Assembly (NCBI RefSeq): GCF_022179325.1
Contig: NZ_BPQQ01000005.1
Span: forward strand, 1 to 64,000
Direction of reading: 5' to 3'
Source: Methylobacterium isbiliense
GTDB taxonomy: Bacteria; Pseudomonadota; Alphaproteobacteria; Rhizobiales; Beijerinckiaceae
DNA: 64,000 bases
A model generated the notes under the pieces. That model did not search any database, was not told the origin of the DNA, and saw only the letters and a list, made by a program, of their open reading frames with translations. Of this stretch, positions 39,403-48,383 are shown in pieces (position 1 is the stretch's first letter; each line of letters opens with the position of its first letter). Position numbers and translations under genes: made by a program.

Positions 39403-39567
39403 GGTCGGCCCGATCTGAGTTGCCCGAACAAGCACCCGTGGCGGGGAACGGGCAGAGCGCCCCGCGCGACGGGATCGTCGCGGGACGCGCTCCGACTCCT
39501 TAGATGATGCAGGGGCGGCCGGTCTGCCAGGGGCATGGGTACAGAGCGCGGCCGTGCCGCACCGGTT

Positions 39568-40458
39568 TCAGCCCTCCCGGGCCATCTCCCGCAGGTGGCG
39601 CACGATGCCCGAGAAGTCGGTGCCGCCGTGGCCGGCCTCCTCGAAGGCGGCGTAGAGCGCCTCCGCATGCGCCCCGAGCGGCGTCGCCGCGCCGGCCTCC
39701 CGCGCGGCTTCCTGCGACAGCCGCAGGTCCTTCAGCATCAGGGCCGCGGCGAAGCCCGGCTTGTACTCCGCGTTGGCCGGCGAGGTCGGCACCGGCCCCG
39801 GCACCGGGCAGTAGGTGGTGAGCGACCAGCACTGGCCCGAGGAGGTGGAGGCGACGTCGAACAGCGCCTGGTGCGACAGCCCGAGCTTCTCGGCGAGCAC
39901 GAACGCCTCCGACACCCCGATCATCGAGATGCCCAGGATCATGTTGTTGCAGATCTTGGCCGCCTGCCCGGCGCCGGCCCCGCCGCAATGCACCGCCTTG
40001 CGGCCCATGCGGGCGAGGAGCGGCTCGGCGCGCGCGAAGGCCTCGGGCGACCCGCCCGCCATAAAGGTCAGCGTCGCGGCCCTGGCCCCGCCGACGCCCC
40101 CGGAGACCGGGGCGTCGAGGCTCGCCAATCCCCGCTCCGCCGCCTTGGCGTGGGCCGCCCGGGCGCTCGCCACGTCGATGGTCGAGCAGTCGACCACCAG
40201 CGTGCCGGGCGCGAGAAGCGGCAGGATCCCGTCGAGGACGGCGAGCACGTGCCGGCCCGCGGGCAGCATGGTGATCACCGCCTCGGCGCCCGCCACCGCC
40301 GCCGCGGCGGAGTCCGCGACCGCCACGCCCTCCCGGCGCGCGGCCTCGCAGGCCGCCGGCACGAGGTCGAAGCCGGTCACCGCATGCCCGGCCTTCACGA
40401 GGTTGGCCGCCATCGGCCCGCCCATGTTGCCGAGGCCCAGGAAGGCGAGTGTGGTCAC
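39568..40458 (-). CDS. mmsB: 3-hydroxyisobutyrate dehydrogenase
   Basis: 296 residues from a GTG start with AGGGAG eight bases upstream. It oxidises 3-hydroxyisobutyrate to methylmalonate semialdehyde with NAD in valine breakdown. The N-terminal FLGLGNMGGPMAANLVKAGH binds NAD; DAPVSGGVGGARAATLTFMAGG and GAGQAAKICNNMILG, with the catalytic Lys, define the family. The other pathway genes, an acyl-CoA dehydrogenase and mmsA, lie upstream on the same strand, but an opposite-strand antitoxin locus now separates mmsB from them. Confidence 0.92.
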   Translation of the reverse strand: MTTLAFLGLGNMGGPMAANLVKAGHAVTGFDLVPAACEAARREGVAVADSAAAAVAGAEAVITMLPAGRHVLAVLDGILPLLAPGTLVVDCSTIDVASARAAHAKAAERGLASLDAPVSGGVGGARAATLTFMAGGSPEAFARAEPLLARMGRKAVHCGGAGAGQAAKICNNMILGISMIGVSEAFVLAEKLGLSHQALFDVASTSSGQCWSLTTYCPVPGPVPTSPANAEYKPGFAAALMLKDLRLSQEAAREAGAATPLGAHAEALYAAFEEAGHGGTDFSGIVRHLREMAREG

Positions 40459-40521
40459 GGGGGATCTCCCTCAGAAGGTATTCTGTTTGACGGAATGCGG
40501 ATCCCGGAATGGCTTGGGGGC

Positions 40522-40637
40522 GTGATCCGCTCCTTTGCCGACAGGAACGCCGAGCGGCTGTTCCGCGACGAGCCGGTTCGGGCTTCCGCTGGCAGGACGG
40601 GGACGCGTTCGCGGTCGAGATCGTCGACTCTCACTGA
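40522..40637 (+). pseudogene. higB: HigB-type toxin remnant with internal deletion
   Basis: A HigB N-terminus (VIRSFADRNAERLFRDEPVR, frame of 40522) runs directly into the family's C-terminal strand FRWQDGDAFAVEIVDSH in another frame, ending at the stop 40635-40637. The central 45 or so codons, which hold most of the RNase fold, are missing, and the ends are out of frame. The intact antitoxin gene starts ten bases later, where it should in an operon. Intact HigB proteins are about 92 residues. Confidence 0.75.
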
Positions 40638-40646
40638 GGACGACCC

Positions 40647-40946
40647 ATGCGCGATGAGACGCTCGATCCCATCCATCCCGGCGAGATCCTGCTGGAGGAC
40701 TTCCTCAAGCCGCTCGATGTGAGCCAGAACCGGCTGGCGCGCGACATCGACGTGCCGGTGAGCCCGGTCGCGGGCATCGTCAGGGGGGAGCGCGCCATCA
40801 CGGCCGACACCGCCCTGCGCCTCGCCCGCTTCTTCGGCACAAGTGCCGAGATGTGGCTCGGCCTGCAATCCGACTACGATCTGCGGATGGCCCGCCGTGC
40901 CGCGGGGCCGGAGATCCAGGCCCGGGTTCGTCCCCTCGCGGCCTGA
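40647..40946 (+). CDS. higA: HigA family antitoxin (HTH)
   Basis: 99 residues. The N-terminal IHPGEILLEDFLKPLDVSQNRLARDIDVPVSPVAGIVRGERAIT is the HigA XRE-type helix-turn-helix. The usual role is to bind and neutralise HigB and repress the operon. Here the toxin is deleted, so it can act only as a DNA-binding protein or against toxins encoded elsewhere. It lies between and opposite to the valine genes mmsB and acyl-CoA dehydrogenase, ending eight bases from the latter. Confidence 0.88.
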   Translation: MRDETLDPIHPGEILLEDFLKPLDVSQNRLARDIDVPVSPVAGIVRGERAITADTALRLARFFGTSAEMWLGLQSDYDLRMARRAAGPEIQARVRPLAA

Positions 40947-40954
40947 TCCCCCCG

Positions 40955-42097
40955 TCACGGCCGCACCAGACCGCGCGCCACGATCAGCCGCATGATCTCG
41001 TTCGTGCCCTCCAGGATCTGGTGGACGCGCAGGTCCCGCACGATCTTCTCGATGCCGTATTCCGACAGGTAGCCGTAGCCGCCGTGGAGCTGCAGCGCCT
41101 CGTTGGCGACCCGGAAGCCCGTGTCGGTGGCGAAGCGCTTGGCCATCGCGGAGCGCTGCGTCGCGTCCGGGTCGCCGCGGTCGAGGCTGGCGGCGGCGGC
41201 ATAGAGCATCACGCGGGCGGCCTCCAGCTCGGTCGCCATGTCGGCGAGGCGGAACTGCAGGGCCTGGAACGCGTCGAGGCGCTGCCCGAAGGCGCGGCGC
41301 TCGGCGAGGTAGGCGAGCGTCCGGTCGAGGGCGCTCTGGGCGCCGCCGAGCGAGCAGGCGCCGATGTTGAGCCGCCCGCCGTCGAGGCCCGCCATCGCGA
41401 TCCTGAAGCCGATGCCCTCCTGGCCGAGCCGGTTGGCCGCCGGCACGCGGCACTCCTCGAAGACGACCTGCCGGGTGGGCTGGGCGTTCCAGCCCATCTT
41501 GCGCTCGTTCTCGCCGAAGGACAGGCCGGGCGTGCCCGCCGGCACCACGAGCGTCGAGATGCCCCGCGGCCCCGGCTCGCCGGTGCGCACCATCGTCACG
41601 TAGAGGTCGGCGGCGCCGGCGCCCGAGATGAACTGCTTCGTCCCATTGAGCACGTAGGCGTCGCCGTTCCGCCGCGCGGAGGTGCGCAGCGACGCGGCGT
41701 CGGAGCCGGCGCCGGGCTCGGTCAGGCAATAGGCGGCCAGCAGGTCCATCCGGCACAGGCCCGGCAGCCAGCGCCCGCGCTGGTCCTCGGAGCCGAACCG
41801 GTCGATCATCCCGGCCGCCATGTTGTGGATCGAGAGATAGGCCGACACGGTCGGGCAGCCCGTCGCCAGCGCCTCGAAGATCAGGGCGGCGTCGAGCCGG
41901 GTCAGGCCGGAGCCGCCATGCTCCTCCCGCAGGGTGATCCCGCCCATGCCGAGGGACGCGGCCTCGCGCAGCACATCGACGGGAAAGTGCTTGCGCGCGT
42001 CCCAGTCGAGGGCGTGGGGCGCGATCCGCTCCGCCGCGAAGTCCCGCGCCATGTCGCGGACGGCGATCTGGTCCTCCGGCAGCGCGAACAGGGTCAC
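40955..42097 (-). CDS. acyl-CoA dehydrogenase, isobutyryl-CoA dehydrogenase type
   Basis: 380 residues from GTG at 42097 with AGGGAGG upstream; a longer in-frame start lacks this box. FAD flavoenzyme. Blocks YCLTEPGAGSDAASL, FISGAGAADLYVTMVRTG and the C-terminal LHGGYGYLSEYGIEKIVRDLRVHQILEGTNEIMR include the expected base region. The mmsA-acd-mmsB neighbourhood indicates action on isobutyryl-CoA in valine degradation (inference from context). 157 bases containing a strong hairpin separate it from mmsA. Confidence 0.85.
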   Translation of the reverse strand: MTLFALPEDQIAVRDMARDFAAERIAPHALDWDARKHFPVDVLREAASLGMGGITLREEHGGSGLTRLDAALIFEALATGCPTVSAYLSIHNMAAGMIDRFGSEDQRGRWLPGLCRMDLLAAYCLTEPGAGSDAASLRTSARRNGDAYVLNGTKQFISGAGAADLYVTMVRTGEPGPRGISTLVVPAGTPGLSFGENERKMGWNAQPTRQVVFEECRVPAANRLGQEGIGFRIAMAGLDGGRLNIGACSLGGAQSALDRTLAYLAERRAFGQRLDAFQALQFRLADMATELEAARVMLYAAAASLDRGDPDATQRSAMAKRFATDTGFRVANEALQLHGGYGYLSEYGIEKIVRDLRVHQILEGTNEIMRLIVARGLVRP

Positions 42098-42219
42098 GGC
42101 GGGCCTCCCTGGCAGTGCGGTGTCGTGCGTGCGCCGCTTCACGGCGCGGCGCCCCTCCTCCCCTGGCGGGAGGTCGAGGCGAGGGTCGCCGCGCAGGAAG
42201 CCGCGCGGCGCCCCCGGGT

Positions 42220-42249
42220 CCGGCCCCTCCCGGCGGCGGAAGGGGCCGG
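42220..42249 (-). other. strong hairpin immediately after mmsA
   Basis: CCGGCCCCT (42220-42228) pairs with AGGGGCCGG (42241-42249); further GC pairing is possible outside. On the minus strand it begins six bases after the mmsA stop and has no T-run. It could protect the mmsA message or lower read-through into the acyl-CoA dehydrogenase gene. Confidence 0.4.
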
Positions 42250-42254
42250 GCGCC

Positions 42255-43751
42255 CTACTGCATGATCGGCATCGAGAACTGCGCGCCTTCCTTCACGCCG
42301 GAGGGCCAGCGCGAGGTGACGGTCTTGGTCTTGGTGTAGAAGCGGATCGAGTCCGGCCCGTGCTGGTTGAGGTCGCCGAAACCCGAGCGCTTCCAGCCGC
42401 CGAAGGTGTAGTAGGCGAGCGGCACCGGGATCGGCACGTTGATGCCGACCATGCCGACATTGACCTTGGCGGCGAAGTCGCGCGCCGCGTCGCCGTCGCG
42501 GGTGAAGATCGCCACGCCGTTGCCGTACTCGTGCTCGGAGGGCAGGCGCAGCGCCTCGGCGTAGTCCTTCGCCCGCACCACCGACAGCACCGGCCCGAAG
42601 ATCTCCTCCTTGTAGATGCGCATCTCGGGCGTGACGTGGTCGAACAGGCAGCCGCCGAGATAGAACCCGTTCTCGTAGCCCTGCAGCGTGAAGCCGCGGC
42701 CGTCGACCGCGAGCGTGGCGCCTTCCTTGAGCCCGATCTCGACGTAGTTGCGCACCCGCTCCAGCGCTGCCTTCGTCACCAGCGGGCCGTAATCGGCGCT
42801 CGGATCGGTCGAGGGGCCGATCTTGAGGGATTCCACCCGCGGGATCAGCTTCTGCATCAGGGCGTCGGCGGTCTTCTCGCCCACCGGCACCGCCACCGAG
42901 ACCGCCATGCAGCGCTCGCCCGCCGAGCCGTAGCCCGCACCCATCAGCGCGTCGACGGCCTGGTCCATGTCGGCGTCCGGCATGATGATCATGTGGTTCT
43001 TGGCGCCGCCGAAGCACTGGGCGCGCTTGCCCGTCGCGGCGGCGCGGGCATAGACGTACTGGGCGATGTCGGAGGAGCCGACGAAGCCCACCGCCCGGAT
43101 CAGGTCGTCGTCGAGGATCGCGTCCACCGCCTCCTTGTCGCCGTTGACGACGTTGAGGATGCCGGCCGGCAGCCCCGCCTCGATCATCAGCTCGGCAAGG
43201 CGCATCGGCACGCCCGGGTCGCGCTCGGACGGCTTCAGGATGAAGGCGTTGCCGCAGGCGATGGCGGGGGCGAACTTCCACATCGGGATCATCGCCGGGA
43301 AGTTGAACGGCGTGATGCCCGCCACCACGCCGAGCGGCTGGCGCATCGCGTAGATGTCGATGCCCGGCCCCGCCCCTTCGGTGAACTCGCCCTTCATGAG
43401 CTGCGGGATACCGCAGGCGAACTCCACCACCTCGACGCCGCGCTGGATGTCGCCCTTGGCGTCCGGAATCGTCTTGCCGTGCTCGCGGGCGAGCAGGTCG
43501 GCGAGACTGTCGGTCTCCTTGGCGATCAGGTCGAGGAAGCGCATCATCACCCGCGCGCGCCGCTGCGGGTTGGTGGCGGCCCAGGCGACCTGCGCGCGGG
43601 CGGCGTTCTCGATCGCGCCCCGCATCTCCGCGGCGCTCGCCAGCGCCACGCGCCCGATCACCGAGCCGTCCATCGGCTGGAAGATGTCCTGGTGGCGGCC
43701 GGAGCGGCCCGCCACGTGCTCGCCCCCGATGAAATGCCCGACCTCGCGCAT
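42255..43751 (-). CDS. mmsA: methylmalonate-semialdehyde dehydrogenase (CoA-acylating)
   Basis: 498 residues. It converts methylmalonate semialdehyde, NAD and CoA to propionyl-CoA and CO2. MREVGHFIGGEHVAGRSG at the start, GITPFNFPAMIPMWKFAPAIACGN near 150, the Cys nucleophile in GERCMAVSVAV near 285, and FTRDGDAARDFAAKVNVGMVGINVPIPVPL are diagnostic. The ATG at 43751 has AGGGAGAG five bases upstream. First gene of the valine operon, divergent from its probable LysR regulator across about 100 bases. Confidence 0.94.
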   Translation of the reverse strand: MREVGHFIGGEHVAGRSGRHQDIFQPMDGSVIGRVALASAAEMRGAIENAARAQVAWAATNPQRRARVMMRFLDLIAKETDSLADLLAREHGKTIPDAKGDIQRGVEVVEFACGIPQLMKGEFTEGAGPGIDIYAMRQPLGVVAGITPFNFPAMIPMWKFAPAIACGNAFILKPSERDPGVPMRLAELMIEAGLPAGILNVVNGDKEAVDAILDDDLIRAVGFVGSSDIAQYVYARAAATGKRAQCFGGAKNHMIIMPDADMDQAVDALMGAGYGSAGERCMAVSVAVPVGEKTADALMQKLIPRVESLKIGPSTDPSADYGPLVTKAALERVRNYVEIGLKEGATLAVDGRGFTLQGYENGFYLGGCLFDHVTPEMRIYKEEIFGPVLSVVRAKDYAEALRLPSEHEYGNGVAIFTRDGDAARDFAAKVNVGMVGINVPIPVPLAYYTFGGWKRSGFGDLNQHGPDSIRFYTKTKTVTSRWPSGVKEGAQFSMPIMQ

Positions 43752-43854
43752 CGCGTTCTCTCCCTGTCCGTGGCCTCGGATCGCCATTGGCCGGCACCTT
43801 GCCCTGCCTTAATGCAGAAAGGAATGGGCATGAACGCGGAACGGATGTGCGTGG

Positions 43855-44766
43855 ATGCGGGAGGGCGACGGCGGCCACTGGGATGATTACCGCTTCGCGC
43901 TCGCGGTGTTCCGGGCCGGCACGGTCTCGGCGGCGGCGCGCCGGCTCGGGGTCGACCACGCCACGGTGATCCGCCGCATCGACCGGCTGGAGCGCCATCT
44001 CGGCGAGCGGCTGTTCCACCGCCGCGCCTCCGGCTACGTCGCCACCGAGGCGGGCCAGGCCATCGCCGCCACCGCGGACGCGGTCGAATCCGCGATCATC
44101 AACGGGCAGAGCGTCGTCGGGCGCTCGGCGGCGCGGCTGACCGGCACGGTGCGGATCGGTGCGCCGGACGGGTTCGGCAGCGCCTTCCTGGCCCCGCGCC
44201 TCACCGGCCTCGTCGAGCGCCACCCGGACCTCGACATCCAGCTCGTGGCCACCGCCCGCCTGTTCAGCCTCTCCAAGCGCGAGGCCGACATCGCCATCGG
44301 CCTGAGCCTGCCGCAGGAGGGCCGGATCGTCGGGCGCAAGCTCACCGACTACGACCTCAAGCTCTACGCCTCGCCCCTGTACCTGCGGCGCTTCCCCGCG
44401 ATCGCGAGCCGGCGCGACCTCGAAGGCCACCGCTTCATCGGCTACATCGAGGAACTGCTCTACACCCCCGAACTCGACTACCTGCACCACGTCTCGCCGG
44501 CGATCTCCGCCCGGCTGCGCAGCGCCAACCTCAACGCGCAGCTTCACGCGGCGGTGGCGGGGGTGGGCCTCGCGGTGCTGCCCTGCTTCATGGCGGCGGA
44601 CCGGCGCGACCTCGTCTGCGTGCTGCCCGACGAGGTCACGCTCACGCGCAGCTTCTGGCTGCTGATGCACGCCGACAGCCGCGATCTCGCCCGCATCCGC
44701 GCGGTGGCCGAGCACATCTACGCGGTGGTGGAGCGCGACCGGGAGGTGTTCTTCGGGCGGCGCTGA
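43855..44766 (+). CDS. LysR family transcriptional regulator
   Basis: 303 residues. The N-terminal winged helix-turn-helix is DDYRFALAVFRAGTVSAAARRLGVDHATVIRRIDRLE, followed by the substrate-binding fold (GTVRIGAPDGFGSAFLAPRL). It is divergently placed from mmsA, so it is the likely regulator of valine catabolism and of itself. The 103-base gap should contain its sites. Start ATG at 43855. Confidence 0.87.
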   Translation: MREGDGGHWDDYRFALAVFRAGTVSAAARRLGVDHATVIRRIDRLERHLGERLFHRRASGYVATEAGQAIAATADAVESAIINGQSVVGRSAARLTGTVRIGAPDGFGSAFLAPRLTGLVERHPDLDIQLVATARLFSLSKREADIAIGLSLPQEGRIVGRKLTDYDLKLYASPLYLRRFPAIASRRDLEGHRFIGYIEELLYTPELDYLHHVSPAISARLRSANLNAQLHAAVAGVGLAVLPCFMAADRRDLVCVLPDEVTLTRSFWLLMHADSRDLARIRAVAEHIYAVVERDREVFFGRR

Positions 44767-44823
44767 GCCCGGCGGCCCGGGCGCCGCGCGCTCCCCCGTC
44801 CGAGACGTCGCGTGTCCCGGAGA

Positions 44824-44844
44824 CGCCGCCTCCGGCGGCGCTTT
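44824..44844 (+). terminator. weak hairpin terminator after the LysR gene
   Basis: CGCCGCC pairs with GGCGGCG across a three-base loop and is followed by CTTT. The stem is short and the T-run poor. Confidence 0.4.
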
Positions 44845-44975
44845 GTCGCTCCGCCCGGCGCCAGCCTGCGACTTGTCTGATTCCTCAGAGTAACCAGTGT
44901 CTTTGTAGGGGAATTTTTACCTTACGACCTTAATGCATACTGCGAGCTCGGCGCGAAGGGCGGGGATCGATCATC

Positions 44976-46445
44976 ATGACATTTGCGGTTAAAGATGCGA
45001 TGCTTGAGGCAATCGATCGGTCCCAGGGGCGGATCGAATTCGATCTCGATGGCACGATCCGGTTCGCGAACCCGTCGTTCCTCAACGTAATCGGCTACCG
45101 ACTGGATGAGATCGCCGGACGGCACCACAGCATGCTGGTGCCGCAGGCCGAACGGGAGAGCGAGGCCTACCGGCAATTCTGGGACCGGTTGCGGCAGGGG
45201 GAATTCCAGGCGCGCGAGTTCAAGCGCGTTGCCAAGGACGGCCGCGTCATCTGGATCCAGGCCTCCTACAATCCGATTCTGGACCGCCGCGGGCGTCCGC
45301 GCCGGATCGTGAAGTTCGCCACCGACATCACGGCGCGCAAGGAACGCGACGCGCTGTTCGAAGGCCAGATCAGCGCGCTGAACCGCTCGCAGGCGGTGAT
45401 CCACTTCTCCCTCGACGGGACCATCACGGAGGCCAACGAGAATTTCCTCGCGGCGATGGGCTACAGCCGCGACGAGCTGCGCGGGCGCCATCACAGCCTG
45501 TTCGTGACCGAGTCCGAGCGCGCCTCTCCCGCCTACGCGTCGTTCTGGAAGAGCCTCGCCGAGGGGCGCCATCACGCGGGCGAGTTCCGGCGCGTCGGCA
45601 AGGGCGGCCGGGAGGTCTGGATCTTCGGGGCCTACAACCCGGTGCTGGACGGCGACGGCAAGCCCTGTGCGGTGGTGAAGTTCGCCACCGACGTCACGCA
45701 GCAGGTGCAGGACCGGCTGCGGCGCGCGGAGGGCCAGCGCAGCATCGAGGCCGACATCGAGGCGATCACCCACGCGATGAGCGCCGTGGCCCAGCAGGCG
45801 GGCGCCACCACCCGGACGGCGGTGGAGACCTCGCACAACGTCCAGGCGGTGGCCGCCGGCGCCGAGGAATTCGCCTCCTCCATCGATGAACTGAGCCAGC
45901 ACGCCACCCGGGCGAAGACGGCGGCGGATTCCGCCGTGGAGCGGGCGCAGGCCGCCAACACCATCTTCTCCGGCCTGACCCGGGCGACCGACCGGATCGG
46001 CGAGGCCGTCACGCTGATCCGCATGATCGCCAACCAGACCAACCTCCTGGCGCTCAACGCGACGATCGAGGCGGCCCGGGCCGGCGAGGCGGGGCGCGGC
46101 TTCGCGGTCGTCGCCGCCGAGGTCAAGGCGCTGGCGGGCCAGTCCTCGCGGGCGACGGAGGAGATCGGCAAGCAGATCGCCGCCGTGCAGGACGCCACCG
46201 CGCAGGCCGTCTCGGCCATCGACGTGATCTCCCGGAGCATCGCCGACCTGAGCGAGATCTCGCTCAGCGTGTCCTCCGCGGTGACCGAGCAGTCGGCCGT
46301 GACACGGGAGATGTCGCTGAACATGCAGAACGCCGCCGGCAGCGTCGCTTCCGTGCGCCAGACCATGGAGACCATCGCGCAGGCCGCCGAGGAGGTCGAC
46401 GCCTCGGTGCGCAAGGTCGCGGCCGCGGCGCGGGCCCTGGCCTGA
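44976..46445 (+). CDS. soluble methyl-accepting chemotaxis protein with two PAS domains
   Basis: 489 residues and no membrane segment. Two PAS domains of near-identical design (about 8-120 and 130-245; [20 protein letters not shown] and [20 protein letters not shown], each followed by GRHHSL/M) precede a short signalling domain with the MCP hairpin tip [40 protein letters not shown]. The doubled PAS resembles Aer-like and energy or light/redox receptors, but no cofactor is evident. The upstream 209-base gap ends in an AT-rich stretch (44878-44945) suited to a promoter. No che genes adjoin. Confidence 0.88.
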   Translation: MTFAVKDAMLEAIDRSQGRIEFDLDGTIRFANPSFLNVIGYRLDEIAGRHHSMLVPQAERESEAYRQFWDRLRQGEFQAREFKRVAKDGRVIWIQASYNPILDRRGRPRRIVKFATDITARKERDALFEGQISALNRSQAVIHFSLDGTITEANENFLAAMGYSRDELRGRHHSLFVTESERASPAYASFWKSLAEGRHHAGEFRRVGKGGREVWIFGAYNPVLDGDGKPCAVVKFATDVTQQVQDRLRRAEGQRSIEADIEAITHAMSAVAQQAGATTRTAVETSHNVQAVAAGAEEFASSIDELSQHATRAKTAADSAVERAQAANTIFSGLTRATDRIGEAVTLIRMIANQTNLLALNATIEAARAGEAGRGFAVVAAEVKALAGQSSRATEEIGKQIAAVQDATAQAVSAIDVISRSIADLSEISLSVSSAVTEQSAVTREMSLNMQNAAGSVASVRQTMETIAQAAEEVDASVRKVAAAARALA

Positions 46446-46557
46446 GGCTCGGCCGCGGCTCCGGGCGGGGTTGCGGCCGGCCCGTCGCTCGGGCGCGTGG
46501 CCCCGCAATCGTTCCGCCGCCGGCACGCCGGCCGCCCCGGCGCGGCCGGACCCCGCT

Positions 46558-47796
46558 CTAATCCCGGCCGCCCGGCCACGTCACCCAGTGCAGGTCCGGC
46601 GTCGTCGGGAACAGCCGCCGGTGCTGGCTCACCGCGTAGTTGTCGGTCATGCCGGCGATGTAGTCGGCGACGCGCCGGGGTGTGCGCGGGTCGTCCGGGC
46701 CGGACAGGCCCGCCCGCCACTCCTCGGGCATGAAGCCGGGGTCGGCCGTGAAGGCGCCGAACAGATCCCGGACGATCCCGGCCGCGCGGGCGCGCACCGC
46801 CATCACGCCCGGGTGGCGGTACATGCGGGCGAACAGGAAGGTCTTGATGTCCCGGTCGGCCGCGGCGATCGGGTCCGAGAAGGCGGCCACGGGCGCGCCG
46901 GCGCCCCGGATCGCATCCGCATCGGCGGGCGCGAGGCGGGCGAGGCGGCGCCCGGTCTCGGCGATGACGTCCTCGACGAAGCGCGTGATCACCCGGCGGG
47001 TCAGCTCGTGGATCACCCGCGAGCGGTCGAGGACGGGATGGAGCCTCGCGATCTCGGCCAGCAGGTCCGCGAGGAACGCCACCTCGCGCAGGTCGTCCAG
47101 GGCGAACAGGTCGGCGCGCAGGCCGTCGTCGAGATCGTGGGCATCGTACGCGATGTCGTCGGCGAGCGCCGCCACCTGCGCCTCCAGGCCCGGATGGGTG
47201 GCGAGCGCGAGATCCTGCACGGCGCTGTACTCGGTGATCGCCGCCGGGATGCCGGTCGCGGCGTAGCGCGGCGTCGGCGCGCCCGCGGGCGTGAGCAGCG
47301 GGCCGTTGTGCTTGACCAGACCCTCGAGCGTCTCCCAGGTGAGGTTCAGCCCGTCGAACGCGGCGTAGCGCCGCTCCAGCCGCGTGACGAGGCGCAGGGC
47401 CTGCGCGTTGTGGTCGAAGCCGCCCTGCCCGGCCATGCAGGCATGCAGCGCGTCCTCGCCGGTATGCCCGAAGGGCGTGTGGCCGAGATCATGGGCGAGC
47501 GCCAGCGCCTCGGCGAGGTCCTCGTCGAGACCGAGCGCGCGGGCGAGCGCGCGGGCGATCTGGCTCACCTCCAGGGTGTGGGTGAGCCGGGTGCGATAGT
47601 GGTCGCCCTCGTGATGCACGAAGACCTGCGTCTTGTGCTTGAGGCGCCGGAAGGCCGCCGAGTGCACCACCCGGTCGCGGTCGCGCTGAAAATCCGAACG
47701 GGTCGGCGAGGCGGGCTCGCCGATCAGGCGCCCGCGCGAGGCCGCCGGATCGCAGGCATAGGGCGCCCGCCACCGCTCACCGTTGCTGCCGCGCAC
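46558..47796 (-). CDS. dgt: deoxyguanosinetriphosphate triphosphohydrolase-like protein
   Basis: 412 residues, HD-domain dNTPase. The metal ligands are in [23 protein letters not shown] and [20 protein letters not shown]; the N-terminal [22 protein letters not shown] is also typical. It hydrolyses dNTPs to nucleosides and triphosphate. The GTG at 47796 is preferred because GGAGGG lies upstream. It is divergent from erpA, the usual alphaproteobacterial order, but argS, normally next downstream, is about 8 kb away. Confidence 0.9.
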   Translation of the reverse strand: MRGSNGERWRAPYACDPAASRGRLIGEPASPTRSDFQRDRDRVVHSAAFRRLKHKTQVFVHHEGDHYRTRLTHTLEVSQIARALARALGLDEDLAEALALAHDLGHTPFGHTGEDALHACMAGQGGFDHNAQALRLVTRLERRYAAFDGLNLTWETLEGLVKHNGPLLTPAGAPTPRYAATGIPAAITEYSAVQDLALATHPGLEAQVAALADDIAYDAHDLDDGLRADLFALDDLREVAFLADLLAEIARLHPVLDRSRVIHELTRRVITRFVEDVIAETGRRLARLAPADADAIRGAGAPVAAFSDPIAAADRDIKTFLFARMYRHPGVMAVRARAAGIVRDLFGAFTADPGFMPEEWRAGLSGPDDPRTPRRVADYIAGMTDNYAVSQHRRLFPTTPDLHWVTWPGGRD

Positions 47797-48012
47797 GTTC
47801 GCGTCCCTCCGCCCTCCGACGCCGGAGACCGTTCGTGGCAGAAAATGGGGCGTCCTCCCAGCGGCGGGGGAGAGCCGGTCCACTGCGAACGCGCCGCAGC
47901 CGGCACGGAACCGGGCCGGCCGTCCCGCCCGCGGCCCCGATCCTGTTGCGGTCGCGCGCGTCCGTTCCTATCTTGCACCGCAGCCAGACGGTCGAGACAG
48001 CCCCATCCGCCG

Positions 48013-48339
48013 ATGACCGAGATCACGCTCACGCCGCGCGCCGCGCGCCGCATCAACGAGATCATGGGCAGCGAGCCCCCCGGGTCCATGCTGCGCATCA
48101 GCGTGAACGGGGGCGGCTGCTCCGGCTTCCAGTACGCCTTCGACATCGCGCAGGACCGCGCGGGGGACGACAGGGCGGTGGAGCGCGACGGCGCCACCGT
48201 CCTGGTTGACCCGCTGTCGTTCGAGTACATGCGCGGATCGACCATCGACTTCGTCAACGACCTGATCGGGCAGTCCTTCAAGATCGAGAATCCGCAGGCC
48301 ACCGCGTCCTGCGGCTGCGGCACCTCCTTCTCGCTCTGA
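48013..48339 (+). CDS. erpA: iron-sulfur cluster insertion protein ErpA
   Basis: 108 residues, A-type carrier. The three cluster-binding cysteines are Cys36 (GGGCSGFQY), Cys100 and Cys102 (SCGCGTSF). It delivers Fe-S clusters to apo-proteins. The family fold is complete. ATG at 48013. It lies upstream of a large exported unknown protein on the same strand, 44 bases apart, and divergent from dgt. Confidence 0.92.
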   Translation: MTEITLTPRAARRINEIMGSEPPGSMLRISVNGGGCSGFQYAFDIAQDRAGDDRAVERDGATVLVDPLSFEYMRGSTIDFVNDLIGQSFKIENPQATASCGCGTSFSL

Positions 48340-48383
48340 ACCGCCCTTCCCCTTTCGCGGAAACCCGACCCAGGACCCCGACC

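Noticed and set aside
40522-40946. Functional higBA toxin-antitoxin system
   Set aside because: The toxin lacks its central region and is out of frame; only the antitoxin is intact.
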